From Plicaturopsis crispa FD-325 SS-3 (Eukaryota; Basidiomycota; Agaricomycetes; Amylocorticiales; Amylocorticiaceae), in contig KN832567.1 of assembly GCA_000827205.1 (NCBI GenBank), positions 455,189 through 519,188 of the forward strand: a stretch of 64,000 nt of DNA, written 5' to 3'. The position numbers and the translations under genes were made by a program. The notes beneath the pieces were generated by a model. That model searched no databases, was not told the origin of the DNA, and saw only the letters and a program-made list of their open reading frames with translations. Within the stretch, counting starts at the first letter, position 1, and each line of letters opens with the position of its first letter. Shown here in pieces: positions 1-15,675 of this stretch.

Positions 1-158
1 CACTATGTACGACGACAGACAAGCAAATCAAGATGGCAGAACGCACCGGTAGCAGGATCGAGCTCAGCTTTGTTGAGGACAGCGACGAGGGCGTTCTTGG
101 CCTCGATCGTCGCGGGATTCAGCTTGAAGTTTCCACCTACGAAGAATTGGCGTGCCAT
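1..158 (-). CDS. tpi1: Triosephosphate isomerase, N-terminal exon (partial, cut by window edge)
   Basis: Reading the minus strand from the ATG at 158 gives MARQFFVGGNFKLNPATIEA and then about 18 more residues ending LDPAT. This is the start of triosephosphate isomerase: G-G-N-F/W-K includes the Asn and Lys that bind substrate at the start of the TIM barrel. The enzyme interconverts dihydroxyacetone phosphate and glyceraldehyde 3-phosphate in cytosolic glycolysis. The exon runs 158 to 47, and a GTGCGT donor lies at 46-41. A possible acceptor AG falls at 4-3, so the second exon would start at the very edge. Only about 38 of some 250 residues are visible; the rest lies outside the window. The motif makes the call firm despite the short length. 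Confidence 0.88.
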
Positions 159-945
159 AGTTACAGATGAAGAGCGTTATGAGCGACGGAGAGCAGATGC
201 AGTGATGGTTCGGTGCAAAAGACAGATATCGCAATTTTCTGACTATCTGGCGCGCCGCGATCCAGACGCGGCCGCAGCGATGGACGCGCTCGCCGCGACG
301 CCGAATCTTCCTCTTCCTCCTCCTCCCGCTACTACTACATAATCACGCACGATCTGGATTCAGAGGCATACCTTCTCGATGGATATGGCCACGGAAAGCT
401 CTCGGGGGATGGTGCAGGCGTCAATGTCCGTGTTTTGGATATTGGATGTGGGGACTCGGCGCTCAGCAGCCTCAGCTGTAACTGGCAGAAAGTGCGTGGT
501 ATTTATATTAGGATATCCGAGCCCGCGAGGTTGAAGGAATTGTTTCGACGGATGCTAAGGGAGACTAGTGGTATTGCTTTCTGGCTCGCGATGTGGTCCT
601 GTCTCTCTATTCCACCCACGATCACCCATACGCCTCACCTCGAATCATATATCTGTTTGTGAACCCATCTTGCACCCAAAGTGGCCGTTGCCGACACGCA
701 GAGCCTCAATAGGGCGCACCTCAACAGTCCACTCGTTCAACCCAAGTCCAACCTCTCCAGAATTTCGTACTTTTTCTTGCTTTCACCGTCAAGCTACCGT
801 TTGATTCAGAAGTCACCAAGATAAGATAACTCACCGACCAAACCGTAGAACCCAAAAATACGACCCTCAAACGACGCGTGGTCCATCGGCACCATGATCA
901 CATGGACTCTTCAACTATATTCTGCAGACGTGGCGTCCCTGCGCA
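159..945. other. Intergenic or decayed region with a methyltransferase motif-I-like stretch
   Basis: No intact gene was recognised. On the plus strand, an open stretch at about 308-500 translates to YLLDGYGHGKLSG and then VRVLDIGCGDSALSS, which resembles motif I of class I SAM-dependent methyltransferases (V-L-D-x-G-C-G). No continuation into motifs II-IV could be found in any frame, with or without short introns, and no convincing start is seen. It may be a decayed gene head-to-head with the isomerase gene, or a chance resemblance. The part next to 158 must hold the isomerase promoter. Confidence 0.25.
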
Positions 946-2030
946 CTTGGGGTCAGTGTTGTGCCGACAGAGGCGAAACCGGCCAGTCATTGACCAGATG
1001 TCGTGACTAGCTGGCGACTAGCCGGCGACTGCAGAAACGACTGGTCTATGCGCACAGACCACCTTCTTAATATAGTATATTTTCCCCTGAGTTAGCAGCT
1101 GTCTGCGGTGGCCTGCTTTCGACGCGATTCGCACTTCGGGCCATAACTTCGAGCATGAACATGTTGCCGCCGCCAGCGGCCTGCGCCTCGAAAACATACG
1201 GTCCACGGCGCCGCTAAGTCGCTTTCTCATGGACGGCTGCGTCATGAATCGAGGCTCTCACCAGTTGCGCCTCCGTGTCCCTCGCCGCACGACGCGATTG
1301 TGGACGAGGATCACCGCAAGATCACGCTGACGTTCGCGCAGGTGCTAGGCGTACATGGACGTCATCGCTTTCTACTGCAACAAGAAGAGCGGCATGAAGC
1401 TGGAGGACACCGGCCTCGCCGACGTCGCCCTGGGGCAAGCATGCACTCGTCGACTCTGGACGCCTCTGCACAAGCCAGTACGAGTTCTATCACTATGCAC
1501 TCGACTAGTCCTTTGTGGCATACTTGCCCAGAGTCATCTACTTTGGAGACCTGTGAGTCGTGTGCTTTTTTCCCAGTGTGGCGCGCTTGCATCGACGGGA
1601 AGTTGCTATTGCCGCCCTACTGCATCAATAACTCAGACCCTCCTCGTATCGAAAATCGTGTCTCCTCTGATGCCCGATGCTTGAACGATGCTTGCACGGC
1701 CGCGCTAGGTCGTCACATAGTTGCTCTTGACTTCACCAATCACAACACCATTTTTCCGACGTTCACGCACAGTTCGGCCACTTTGCTTTTGATTAGATGT
1801 GTAACCTATCATAATCATACAATACAATGCTTTTTCCTCTCGTTTCTAGTGCATCCAGGTTGAATTTGCACAAATGTAAGGTCTTGCGAAGTTTCCCCTC
1901 AGCTAATTTCCCTGAGTTCGACATGTATTTCAATTGGAACGAAAAGCGAGTATGGTAGGGTTGGAATGCATCGTATAGCACGTAGTCTGGCATTGGGCAA
2001 TGTAGAAAGCATTTTACTGCTCGTTATTAG

Positions 2031-2640
2031 TGGGGGGTCTCAACGCCTGCCAAAATAAAAGCCCCGAGCGTACATTCCCACGACGTCCTATAACGAGAAA
2101 TGCCGAACCTTGCCGTGCGTTGCACTTTGCCGAAGGTTCGGCATGTGAAGACGCGCCCGCCACCGCGAGCGCGCCACCGAGAAAAATGTCGACTCTTTTA
2201 CCACTTGACACAGCACATTTTGCGACAAGTTTGAGTGACGAAAGTTGCTCCGAATGACAGTCTAATCAAAGTCTTCGGAACAGAATTTTGAGTTTTGGTC
2301 CTGTTCTTCCGCAATAAGGCCTCAGCTGGCAAGTTTGAAAGAATGAAGCCGAAAATAAAAAATCTGTTCCGAAGACTTTGGTCTATGCACATTTATGAGT
2401 AGGATACACATTTTACTTCGAGCAAAACGGCCGAGGGGAAGTCGATATAACTCGACCTCGATGGAGGGGCATTTGGCTGCATTGAGTCATTACGTACAAC
2501 GATTTCTTGCCTTGCTCGCCCAACATCTGCAAAACGGGAAAACGCTCGCTTAGCTCTCAGTGCTCTCAGCGTTCTCAGCTGTTGTCAAGTCTGGCAGAGA
2601 GGTTGAGAACGAGCTGAGAGCGGTTGAGAGGTGCCACGTG
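2031..2640 (+). repeat. Left inverted arm of the nested element
   Basis: This arm pairs with 2930-3500 in opposite orientation. The outer ~450 bp align as long homologous blocks. The inner ~90 bp (about 2548-2636) is an array of short repeats: CTCTCAG, then GAGAGC and GAGAGG in reverse sense. Such subterminal arrays are typical transposase-binding regions in DNA elements. Confidence 0.7.
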
Positions 2641-2929
2641 GGCAAATCGTACCTTGATTCCTCGAACACTTCGACAGACATTTCCTCGCATCTACACAGC
2701 TCAAGGGGTGCAGCCCGCTAATCCAGGACTACATATTACACTCAAAATTTTCACGTACAGCGTGAGCATAGTATCTAGGCAAATACACATGTAACAAAGT
2801 AAGGACATAAACGAGTACCGACTGCAAATGCTGTTTGTCTGAATCCAGCGGACACAATCGCAAAAAACACTTTAGGACGAGAATATGATGGGATCGGGCG
2901 GCGAGGCAAATTAGCGAAGGGCACGAGGC

Positions 2930-3500
2930 AGTTGAGAGTGTTGAGAGCTGCTCTCAGCAGCTCTCAATTCCGGGATGGTCGTTGAGAGAGCTGAGGAGCT
3001 GAGAGGCTTGTCAGCAGCTCTCAGACGCTCTCAGCCACCACGATTTTTTCCTGATGAAAGGCCCGCATTCGAGGTCAAGTTATATCCCATTCCCCTCAAC
3101 CGTTTTTCTCGAAGTAAAATATGGATCCTACTCTCAAATGTGCATACAGCAGAGTCTTCGGAACAGATTTTTTGTTTTCGGCATCATGCTTTTAAACTTG
3201 TCAACTGGGACACTACTTCGGAGGAATGAGACCAAATTTTAAAATTCTACTCTGAAGACTTTCATGAGACTGTCATTCGGAGCAACTTTCGTCACTCAAA
3301 CTTGTCGCGAAAAGTGCTATGTCGAGTGGTAAAAGAGTCGACATTTCTGCAGGCGCGTCTCGACAGCCACCTAGCGCGTCGCCGTCCCCGCCGAACCAGA
3401 ATTGTAACTCCGACCTGCTGGGCCTGAATATGACGCCAATCGCGGGGTTTGAAACATCACGTGGTCTGTGCAGTTTGCGAATAGGGATTGAGACGCCCCA
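2930..3500 (-). repeat. Right inverted arm of the nested element
   Basis: This is the reverse-complement counterpart of 2031-2640. The inner part (about 2930-3040) is dense in GAGAGCTG/CAGCTCTC repeats in both orientations, so it can also fold on itself locally. The outer part carries the same blocks as the left arm, with scattered substitutions and small gaps. Confidence 0.7.
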
Positions 3501-3741
3501 TTATTAGCTTGTTCAGCGCAAGTTCGATGTCAACTTAGCCTGCGGCGACGCTGCTCAACGTCGTGCCACCCAGTCAGGGGTAGACATTTCCATAAACGGT
3601 CCTAGACCAGCCGTTTTTTTAGACGGCGGCTACGGTTCGTGACTAGTCGGCGACTTCCGCGGCAAGTCGGTGACTGGCACAACACTGCCAACTTGGGGTT
3701 ACACGCCATGCTACGCCGCAGTATGAAGCTTGATCGTCGAG

Positions 3742-3776
3742 TTTTATTTTTATTTTTTTTATTTTTTATTTTTTTT
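3742..3776. repeat. T-rich tract with scattered A
   Basis: A 35-bp run of T broken by single A residues lies just outside the hAT-like element, upstream of ABC transporter A. Such poly(dA:dT) tracts disfavour nucleosomes and often mark fungal promoters, but the distance of about 400 bp to the gene leaves its role open. A 9-bp inverted repeat, GGTATGGCA / TGCCATACC, with a 7-nt spacer follows at 3813-3837. Confidence 0.5.
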
Positions 3777-4058
3777 GGTAGAGCGATGATGATGCGAGCA
3801 ACCGACACAGCAGGTATGGCATTATGAGTGCCATACCGTCAGGCCCTACGCATTCCGCTAGCTTCGCAGGATTTTCACCCGCATGTAGATCGTCGAGTTT
3901 TAAAGTCGACGAGGACCTCGGCAACACGACTTTTTCTCGCGTAATCACGCTGACGTGAGGTGTTACCGGGGCAGCCAGCCAATGAACGACGCGCTGTTCG
4001 CTCGATCCGACGGATGCTGATGACGACGCTGCACGGTTGGTCTTGAAACTGTTCTCGA

Positions 4059-4064
4059 TATAAG
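4059..4064 (+). promoter_or_regulatory. TATA-like box of ABC transporter A
   Basis: TATAAG lies about 120 bp upstream of the ATG at 4182, within a promoter space of about 490 bp between the transposon and the gene. The position fits a fungal TATA element. The assignment is by position and sequence only. Confidence 0.4.
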
Positions 4065-4181
4065 CACTCTACTCACCGTACTACATCCATGTTCACTCGC
4101 GCACCCTTGCTTTCGCCCACGACAAGAAAACACAGGTCAGAATCGATCGATAGGGCCGCTTGAGCCTCGAAAGTCGAAACG

Positions 4182-10085
<5,904 letters not shown>

Positions 10086-10498
10086 GGAGGGCGTCTCGAT
10101 CTTTCAATTTCATGAGGAGAGCACACTGCATAGAAGTTATTCGACAGTAGCATTACACCGTCACCGTCATTCGATAAGTATACAACTTAGAGATCTACAT
10201 ACCTTAGACACAGCGGCTGATGCTAATTCAACGCTACATACTTATATTCGAGCGAGTGCTTGCTGAAGTGTGTGTTTGATTCGTGGATAAAAAACGAACG
10301 TGAGTTAGATTATCGATAGCAAGGCTTGCCTTGTCGTTAATATCTGGAAAGAGGGGGTACATATGAAGTACAGGTCATAAATGCGTATACAAAGGGCGTG
10401 AAAGAGGTACAATGCATGGATACACGCGTGACACGGAATGCAGTTCGGGGGAGATGAAAAAACACAGAGCACAAGTATAATCCGTGGATGAAAGACAT
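10086..10498. other. Tail-to-tail 3' region between ABC transporter A and RING gene 1
   Basis: Two converging genes end here, so the stretch should hold both 3' untranslated regions and polyadenylation signals. AT-rich segments lie around 10180-10260. No further gene is seen. Confidence 0.5.
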
Positions 10499-12353
10499 TC
10501 AAGGGTAGAAATTGACTTCGGTCGGCAATTTTCCTCTTCCCTGAGCACCGTATCCGCCGTAAAGTTGTCCGTACGCGTCCTTCTCCCTAAACGAACCAGA
10601 CGTCGAATGCTGGTGGCGCTTCTCGCGGTCCACCCGTTTGCGTTCCCTGTCTCGCTCCAATGCTGCCATGCCGGTCTCGTCGCGCAATGAACTCGACGGA
10701 GTGGGCTCCTGACGCTGCTGACGCTTCTCGCGTTCGGTGCGTTCCCGCTCCAGCGCCATGGCGGCACTGCTGGCATGCGAGATAAGAACGGGCCGTTTGA
10801 CATCGCCCCGCTGAATACTAGACGTAGACTCGGTATACGATGGCTGGAGTAGCATGTGGGGTGGCTGGACGTTCCCTTTCGGGGGAGGGGATTCCGTTGA
10901 TGGAGGTGGGGGAGAACCAGAAGCAGGGAGGGGGCTGCGTCGTGGGGCTATCATGTGCGTGGCACGATCTGGGCGTTGACTCGAGAGCAGGGAGATGGGA
11001 GGTGCAGGCGGCGGCAGCGATACCGAGACGCCAGAAGACTGGTCCCGGGCGCTAGTACACGACGGGTCAAACCTAGGTTTGTAGGGAATCGGTGCTAGTT
11101 CCAACGATGCCGATTTGGGGGGAGCGACGCCGATATGGTCGTCAGGTATTGCCGCGTCGTTGTCCAGGCCCATCGGAGACAGGTCATCGGGGCTGGAAGA
11201 CCACGGGGGCAAGTCCATCGGCAAGGGGGACAGGTGTAGTGCGTCATCTTCTGCACTAGCTGGCGGCGCCGGATCTACTAGCACTTCACGACGATGTTCA
11301 GGTAGCACAGGGACGCCGCTGCTCTCTCTGTGGAACAAAGGGGGCCGTCGTACCTCAATGGGACGATGGATATGCGCCGATGGTGGGGGTGAGTCTGGTG
11401 TCGGTCGGTAATAATGCCTGAACCGCTGTAAATCTTCCCGCAATGCTTGACAATCCGCGATAACTGTATCGTACTGAAATGATGATCAGTTTATGTGAAA
11501 CTGTAGAACAGTGAGAGTCTTACTTTGCTGAAGAGTGAAGTCGAGATGAACATCAGTTTCTCGACGTCGGAAAAATATGACAACTTACTGTCGCCATTCC
11601 GTATCCATCTGATCATATCTCGTACGTAGGCTTTTCTCCACCGATAACGCTGTCGCCCTCTCCTCCGCACTAGATCGTACCAGCTTCTGGTATTTCTGGT
11701 CCCACTCCTCCCAATTCTGCGCGAGCTCTCCACGAAGCGTGCTGCACTCCTCCTGCGCTGCCCTCAAACTCTCCGCCGATTCCGCCAACTTTCGTTTCGA
11801 GCTGTGAAAATTGTAGAATAGTGAAAAGGTCGTCCGAAGATCGATGTGCTGAGAAATGGTAGTGGTAAGTGTGGGTTGACTAGGAATGTCATCGCAGTAC
11901 GTGCCTGGTCCTTGGGCTGCGTCTTCAACCACTCGTTGCATTCGTCGATGAATACCTTCAGGTGCGACATAGCTGCACCCTGGAAAACAGCGCGGTTGAT
12001 GACGTCCAGAAACCTCCTAACCTCGTCTGGAGCAGCGACAGTTGTGTTGCCGTTCGGAGGTGTAGGCATCGACATCCTGGGGGATTGACCACCAAGATCG
12101 ATGTGAAGTTTCATTATGTCTTCAGAGTAGAATGAAACCCTACAAAGGGGACAATGCCTGTGAGACAGAGACTCCAGACATCTGCGGATAAAGGGGACGC
12201 CTTCGTTAGCTACTACACTTCTGAGGCCGCGCGGGGGAACGCCTACGTTAAACAGAAGACATGCCCACAACGAATCGCGTGCGGTACCTTATCGCGACCG
12301 TCGTATCCTTCGAGGCAGACGTCGCAGGTAGAACTTGGGCTGATGACGAGCAT
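10499..12353 (-). CDS. RING gene 1: C3HC4 RING finger, coiled coil and disordered tail
   Basis: The start at 12353 gives MLVISPSSTCDVCLEGY, and the RING continues PHAIRCGHVFCL, then, after an intron (12246-12182), CLESLSHRHCPLC. All zinc ligands are present, so it is probably an E3 ubiquitin ligase; substrate unknown. Then follow KLHIDLG (about residue 65), a motif ending EWLKTQPKDQ (about 120), a coiled coil (LAESAESLRAAQEECSTL onward), and a tail of about 310 residues rich in Pro, Ser, Arg and Glu. Exons: 12247-12353, 11905-12181 (its donor appears to be GC), 11589-11848, a 4-nt exon 11524-11527, and 10499-11473. Two sister genes lie at 15676-18650 and 46331-48239. The family is not one I can name. 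Confidence 0.82.
11524..11527 (-). other. 4-nt micro-exon of RING gene 1 (caaa)
   Basis: On the minus strand the sequence reads ..cttcag/caaa/gtaaga... The upstream exon ends in phase 2 (CGA CA at 11589). The four bases finish that codon and add one more (CAC AAA), and the next exon starts in phase 0 at 11473 (TAC GAT). Flanking introns are 61 and 50 nt. Skipping it would break the frame. Confidence 0.72.
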
Positions 12354-15300
12354 AGCAATCCAGCAGTCGGGAGGGGGGGAGGGAGGGACAGCAGATGTCA
12401 GAGCCTAATAGGGCCTCAACAACACAAGGTGGTGAGGCGCTATAAGTCCAGTTCGACTAGGGCACCTAGCCTAAGGTGCGTGGCGGCCTGTGGTGGTGGT
12501 GCGAAGTGATTGCAAGAGCAATACTCGGACATAAACTCAGCCGCCCGATCTTATCCAGTTTTGAAGAGGACACGAGGCTGGTAAGCGATCGGAAAGATGC
12601 ACTCACTTGCGAGAATGGGATCCCTCTCTTCGAATCACACAGGGCGACATGACAGTCCGGGATATTATCCCTGGCGAAAAGTTGGACATGAGTCTGGAGT
12701 CGCGAAGATAAGGCGATTAGTCCCGCAGATGGAGACGCCAGCTCCTCACGACCTCCATTGTCATGGACGTCTAAAGCAAGACAGCTTGTTCGAAAGGAGA
12801 AGCGCCAGTATGGAAAGTTGGACCCGGCGAAAGCGCATTCGACTGGACACCGGCTCGGACCGTGTATCCGCCTCATGTTATCATCGTGCCGTGAATTCGA
12901 TCTTCCGGTAGTCCAACTTGCAGAACGAGCGAGATCGCATGTGCGACACGGTGCCACCATCACCTAGAAAATGTACCGGTAAACCGACGCGGACGACACG
13001 GTGGGTGCACAGCCCACCGAGAGCGAGTGTCCGTGCGTGCATAGTACGTCGCTCAGCGAGTGCTGCAGCGTTGAACCGACACGCAAAATTGACGCAGGCA
13101 TGCTTACATCCAGGTAAGTAAAGCCAGCGTCAATGAACTCACTTACGTGGTTCTAGCTGTGCCGTACATTCCAGTGAAGCATTCATGTCCGAAGGCCATT
13201 GCCGACTGAATAAAGGAGCTTCAGCTTGAGTTCGGCGTTAAAAATTCCCATGGATGGCTTGAACGATGCCATCGATGCAGGAGGGGTAGAAGCGCTGCCT
13301 CAAGCGTCGGCTGGGACATTCGTAGGTTGTGCTTTCGAGGAGAACATTGGATCCGAGAAGCAAGCAAGTCGCGTATGAGTTGACCGCCGCCGAGATACGG
13401 CACGCGTTTACAGGCATATATCGATATGAGGGACGCGAGCTCTCGGTACATCAGGCGGCAATGTACGATATAATCGCAAAAAATACAGAGGTAGATGTGG
13501 TGGCAAGACGCAACAGACGAGCGCAGGACGAGTCACGAAATTTTTCTCGAGACGCGGCGGCGTCGGAAGATGCCGAGGTCAGATATCTGGCTCAAGTCCT
13601 TTGTCCTTGCGACTTGAACTTGCAATGTCCTGTAGTAAGTGAAATGCTACTTATCCGCAGCTACAATAGCCCTTCATACGCCAAATATACACAGGTCCTA
13701 TTTCTAAGCTGAAATCGCGCGCTATCTAGCCCGCCGGTGTACATGTCAGGGCCGCCACTGTTGCGCCTTTCAATCGCGTTTCGCGTGGATTGGACACAGG
13801 CGCCGGAGAGCTAGAGACGACATAATGTGAGTGCCCGTTGTAGACTTTCAGCGTTATGAACTTAGTGATCTATTCCATGTACGGGCAATGTACGGGCCTG
13901 GGTATGTCCGTACTGCGGTGGCTTGGTGCCATCCCAAGTCAATTTCTCCAGATGCATTCATGAGACACAAGTCGGCGAAATACCCCTGGCGATCGTGTCG
14001 CTTCCACTCAACCTATTTTTCTACCGGAGGTCTTTACGCCATTCATTCGTGGCTCCTCTGACTATTCTACTGCGATGGCCCGCATGGTATCGTCCAGGTA
14101 TAGGCCTCTTCGCGTACAATGCCGACGTCGAGTCACCCCATCAGGAAACCGGAGCTCGAGTGCGTTTGAGATTGCTTCATGCAGCGGCTCCCACCGCCAC
14201 TTGCGGCTGAACTTCCAAGGTGTCTATATCAGTACTTGCTGGTTACTGCTCATGACCAAGGCACGAGGCTACCAGAGGCGAAGCGGATTGTCGTTGCCGA
14301 CTTCGCTTCCAATTCTGGTGTGTGGCGCTTCCTAGCAATTGAACATCCTGAATCGCGACATCGATTCTCCAGGCAGTTCTCCCTCATTGTTGTCCTCGTC
14401 GTTGGAGATCAGATTTCGAAGAAGTGCATTCATGATCCCACAGTAAACCAACGTGCAACCTCGAATCTCGTGTCACGCCAATACATGCCACAAACACGAC
14501 AGGTTGTGATTATGTATATCTCAGGCAAGAGACAGCGCACCGCACCATGTTGCAAGTCCCTGTACCTACCGCTTCCGCAAATTCGCAGCCCGAGAGGCGC
14601 GCGAGCTTCCATCCAGTCTGAGTAAACCTGGTACGCATGTTCGTCTGCAGTGCATACCAAATCGGAAGATGACGAGCGAATCCATTCTCTCAGTTATATG
14701 ATACCGGAATGGCCTCCTCTCTTCACACCCTCCACCGGCCAATCTTCCCTTCAGTGTGAAGGTTCGAAGTTACAGATCCGTAGTCGTGGTGCCGGACGAC
14801 GCAGCTGCGGAACGCACAAAGGATGTTGCCATGTACTTGGCGCCCTGGCCGTCCGTGGCAATAACTAAACTTCTTCAACGCTCCTTCGTGCCGCATAAGT
14901 CTCTCAGACTTTCTTGCAGTGCTCGTGTATCGACTTTCACAAACTTCCACGTCCATACTATCGGTCCCTCCCCCCTGCGCAAGATGGGCCCTCATTCGGG
15001 GAATTTTTCTGGTATCATTCAGCTGACCATACTCAAGGAATTCGAGCAGTTTCATGCGTTGCTCTGATTATAATTATGGACGACCTCATTTATCCTCGAC
15101 CTGCTCGGTGCGCCATCGATAACATCCAATTAATTGCATCTTTTCAACTGATATGGTGCCACTGTCGACTTGGCGCCTCGACCTTTCAACGAATTCTGAC
15201 CCTCGACGGGCCTACCCGGATACATGTCCGCGATGATAAAGTTATGGTTGCCTTGCTTCCCGGGGATCCGAGCCTCTAGTGCTCTCCACCGAATCCCGTT

Positions 15301-15675
15301 ACGCCGGTGTGGTCTGCCCCACCCGTCCACTTCTATCGAGAATCTAACCTCCTGACCATCTTCATTGTCTCTTCCTTTGAACGCTAAACCTTTTGTATGA
15401 TCAATGACGGGGAGACGGAGTGATTGCAACGATGCTGGACAATTTACAACACTGTAGATATGCGTAAGGATACAAGTGCACGACGGAAGTAGGGAACAAG
15501 ACATCTAGATAAAAAATGAGCCCAAGAACGCTATGAGACCGGGAATATGCGAGAGCATAAAGACGACAGCACAAATGTCCGTCCTGCCTATGATTGTGAG
15601 AAAACTTTGATATGCCTACGAAAGCGCGAGGTGATGATGATATGATAAAATGCGGACTAGCCTTCATACTCGTGG
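12354..15675. other. 3.3-kb stretch with no recognised gene
   Basis: Both strands contain open stretches of up to about 165 codons (for example 12466-12963 minus, 13329-13712 plus, 14179-14625 plus). None shows a recognisable domain, consistent composition or plausible splice pattern, and no tRNA or terminal repeats were found. The part just above 12353 must hold the RING gene 1 promoter. The unusual length for this compact genome suggests decayed sequence. Confidence 0.5.

Larger units (their letters stand above)
2031..3500. mobile_element. Nested 1.47-kb foldback/MITE-like DNA element with long inverted arms
   Basis: The ends are inverted copies of TGGGGnGTCTCAA (left at 2031, right ending at 3500), flanked on both sides by the 7-bp direct repeat TTATTAG (2024-2030 and 3501-3507). 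The inverted similarity is imperfect but extends deep inside. The strings GTCTTCGGAACAGATTTTT, GAGCAACTTTCGTCACTCAA and GTAAAAGAGTCGACATTT occur in both arms in opposite orientation, and then arrays of GCTCTCAG-type repeats follow. No long protein is encoded, so it is non-autonomous. It lies wholly inside the hAT-like element and is therefore younger. The superfamily is uncertain because a 7-bp duplication is unusual. Confidence 0.75.
954..3691. mobile_element. hAT-like DNA transposon, non-autonomous or decayed, host of a nested element
   Basis: The 8-bp direct repeat CTTGGGGT occurs at 946-953 and 3692-3699. Just inside lies an inverted terminal motif: CAGTGTTGTGCC at 954 and its reverse complement ending at 3687, with four extra bases CCAA before the right repeat. 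An 8-bp target duplication with termini starting CAGTG is the hAT signature. The first and last ~100 bp share further inverted blocks rich in GACTAGTCGGCGACT-like sequence. No hAT transposase (dimerisation domain) was recognised. The left interior, 1240-1450, reads open as IVDEDHRKITLTFAQVLG and may be a captured fragment of a host gene that I do not recognise. A second element sits at 2031-3500. Confidence 0.75.

Noticed and set aside
1018-1245. Minus-strand open frame inside the outer hAT-like element as a transposase remnant
   Set aside because: No hAT motif is present, and the plus-strand text is equally open; no basis for a protein call.
12466-12963. 165-codon open stretch on the minus strand, upstream of RING gene 1
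   Set aside because: Considered as extra 5' exons of RING gene 1, but that gene has a good ATG directly before the RING, and this stretch has no domain.
13329-14625. Open frames on the plus strand as a possible gene
   Set aside because: No frame shows a domain, the frames do not link through sensible splice sites, and residue composition looks random.
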